DNA from: Tubiluchus corallicola
Lineage: Eukaryota; Priapulida; Priapulimorpha; Priapulimorphida; Tubiluchidae
Assembly: GCA_030141605.1 (NCBI GenBank)
Contig: JAQGDQ010000054.1
Location: 62,001 to 126,000, forward strand
Length of the DNA: 64,000 nucleotides
Direction: 5' to 3'
Part shown: positions 62,118 to 64,000 of the stretch, one piece after another
How positions within the stretch are numbered: the first letter of the stretch is position 1
Layout of the letters: each line of letters opens with the position of its first letter
The notes under the pieces: model-generated
What the model was told of the DNA's origin: nothing
Seen by the model: the letters and a program-made list of their open reading frames with translations, nothing else
Database searches by the model: none
Position numbers and translations under genes: made by a program

Positions 62118-63943
62118 TTATCCCTCTGAATGTTGATCTTCTCCTGTATCACTGGGAATTGGTGTACGGTTGTCAGAAAATAAAGGATTTTTTACTTCCA
62201 TTTCACAAGTCTGCAACAAAAAGCATAAAATTATAAGAAAAAATAACCAACATACAAAACTGAATCACAAAAGTAACAAACTAATGAGTTTGCCTTATTA
62301 CGCTGCACTTATAGTTTTATAATGCTCAAATACTACATAGATAAATATTAAATAAATAAAAGAAACTGATGTTCTGTTTACTTCTTGGTCAAAATTATGT
62401 CCAAGCTAGAATAAGTAAACAAACTACATACCGGTGCTAGACCTGGGCATTCGTAAACAGTATAATCTCCTTCTTCATTTTCTTCGTCACTTTCTTCATC
62501 ACTGGCATTGTCCTTCATCTCATTGCTCGCCCTGCAAATAAAGCAAATAGGCATGACTGAGAACTGTAACATGTACACAGTTGCTTTACAAATATTTGTG
62601 CAACATTGCATTTCACAACATAAAGAACAAACTCAGTGATCAGCCGATCATGTAAACCTAAAAAATCTTGCAATGAGATTTTTTTGTTTATTGTTCATGT
62701 TTATAAGCTTATTGTACCTAGATTGCTAGGCAAACTAGGAAATGTATCGTTTTACAATCAAAAGTAGTTGTAAACATTCTAATGCATTTATTAGTTAAGC
62801 ACAAAATAGAGTTTAAGAAATATAATATATAAGTAGAAAGGCAAAACGTAAACGACTTGATAAACTGTCCACAAATTACTGACGAACTTAATGAACTGAC
62901 GAATTATATTTAGCAAAAATAAAATTTGAAAATGACTGTGATAAAAAATCATCCTTTTGTGAAACACATGTTGTCCTTGATCTCTAAAAATCCAAGCATC
63001 TATTTTTGTTAAAATCTTTGTAATTAAAAACTTTTTATAACATTTCAGGTAAATCAATAAGAGTGATGCAAAATGCTATTATGAGTTGTGAAAATTTTAA
63101 CGAAATTTTTGAAAAAATAGTGTTTTATCTGCTAAACCAAGCTTACTTTTCCATTGCTATCATCTGTTGTTTTTGGTGTTGATAGTGGTACATCTGTGCA
63201 CTGGCTGCAAGTTTCCTGTCGCCACCAGTTTGCTTGGCATCTTTATTAGGTCCTGTAACACCATATGCTGGGTATTCGACATCTGATGCAGCTTTCACAT
63301 TCTTTTGCAACCTGTAGAAAACAAAACAAGATCAAATTGTTGTAAGCAGAACCAATCAAAATTCATTCATTAAAGAGTCACTAGTGATTAGGAAAGTTAA
63401 CCTACCTGTACCAACAATAGCCTGCTCCTACCAGCCCCGCAATAGCTGCCACACTGCACACTGCAACAATCACTGCAAATACAGAAAGATAATGTAAATT
63501 GACAACGAACCATTTTAGGTTTTTAACAATGATAAGTAAACATCCCATTACAAATTAATCTTTCATGCTTTAATTTTCTTTCTACAATTTCAGAACTTAC
63601 TTATAAGCTACCAACAAAACAGAAAAAAACTGTTTTAACAAGTGTCAGTATGAAATATAAATTGCACAATACGTACAAATAAAAACAAGTTGGTCAAAAT
63701 GGCCATGCAGATTTTGGGTTCCAGGTTTTTGTAAGTCTTGGTATTGTCTAGCTGGTGTCGGCATTGGCTCGTGAGTGTGACCTTCATGTATGTCATTCTG
63801 AGTCTCTGAATTTTCATCTGGTTTCACGTAATCATTAGCAATTGGTTTTTCAACATTCACAGTCTCTTGAGGTTCTTTCACTTCGTAATTTGCTTCAGCT
63901 ACGTCACTGTTAGTTTCTTTTAAGTTATCGAGTTTGTTGCTTT
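62118..63943 (-). CDS. NPDC1: Neural proliferation, differentiation and control protein 1-like, 3' part (5 exons)
   Basis: Minus-strand exons: 63677-63943, 63406-63472, 63147-63302 (or 63312), 62432-62531, 62118-62210 (TAA). Upstream exons with the signal peptide lie outside the window. Exon 63677-63943 is an acidic, Glu/Asn-rich extracellular stretch. The next exon is the single TM helix IVAVCSVAAIAGLVGAGYCW. The cytosolic part shows the family signatures DVEYPAYGVTGPN, MYHYQHQKQQMIAME, EENEEGDYTVYECPGLAP and MEVKNPLFSDN. NPDC1/CAB-1 proteins are single-pass, vesicle-associated proteins of neurons. The exon at 63147 has a problem: the ordinary acceptor (63313) gives the wrong frame, whereas an AAG acceptor 10 bp downstream keeps it. 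Family assignment is strong. Confidence 0.93.
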
Positions 63944-64000
63944 CTAAGATAAAGAGAAGAAAAATATAAGTAATTACAACTTCATAAGCAAAATGCATGT

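Overview
This is eukaryotic, animal nuclear DNA. It is AT-rich, with many short exons separated by GT-AG introns from about 80 bp to a few kb, and it carries animal-type repeats (CR1/Jockey-like LINEs, tRNA-derived SINEs, hAT, pogo/Tigger and mariner miniature elements). Gene content (a polycystin-1 family channel, ANKIB1, QTRT2, NPDC1), modest intron sizes and diverged repeats point to an invertebrate metazoan. I cannot name the phylum from the sequence alone.

Layout. (1) 19-19198, plus strand: the last 23 exons of a polycystin-1-like gene (GAIN/GPS region, TM1, PLAT domain, ten further membrane segments, polycystin domain, pore, C-terminal coiled coil); its 5' end lies outside the window. 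(2) 19199-22489: convergent intergenic/3'-UTR DNA with a complete hAT-type miniature element beginning 30 bp after the polycystin stop codon. (3) 22490-37047, minus strand: a complete ANKIB1 orthologue (24 core exons, 1512 aa) encoding ankyrin repeats, a RING1-IBR-RING2 ubiquitin ligase core, an Ariadne-like helical domain and ubiquitin-interacting motifs. (4) 37048-48611: repeat-rich DNA with a decayed minus-strand LINE (about 38.15-42.08 kb) interrupted by a 744-bp Tigger/pogo derivative that still encodes the end of a DDE transposase, a SINE, microsatellites, a possible unrecognised three-exon minus-strand gene (45814-46841) and a PHD-finger LINE ORF1 remnant (47.8-48.3 kb). (5) 48612-57440, plus strand: complete QTRT2 (queuine tRNA-ribosyltransferase accessory subunit; 10 coding exons, 422 aa) with a LINE fragment in one intron. 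(6) 57441-62117: intergenic/3'-UTR DNA with a clear tRNA-derived SINE, a pogo-type end and an unidentified coding-like fragment. (7) 62118-63943, minus strand: the last five exons of NPDC1; its 5' end lies beyond the window.

The four recognised genes act in different processes: membrane mechanosensory/cation signalling, ubiquitylation, tRNA queuosine modification, and a neural/vesicle-associated membrane protein. I see no operon-like arrangement; polycystin/ANKIB1 and QTRT2/NPDC1 are tail-to-tail pairs. I did not find a convincing new multi-gene system. The best leads are the unrecognised three-exon gene, three introns that need GC donors, two phase-neutral optional exons and a Cys/His cluster in ANKIB1, and an apparent one-base frame break in NPDC1. 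All exon models were built by eye from frame continuity and splice consensus; no search or aligner was run.
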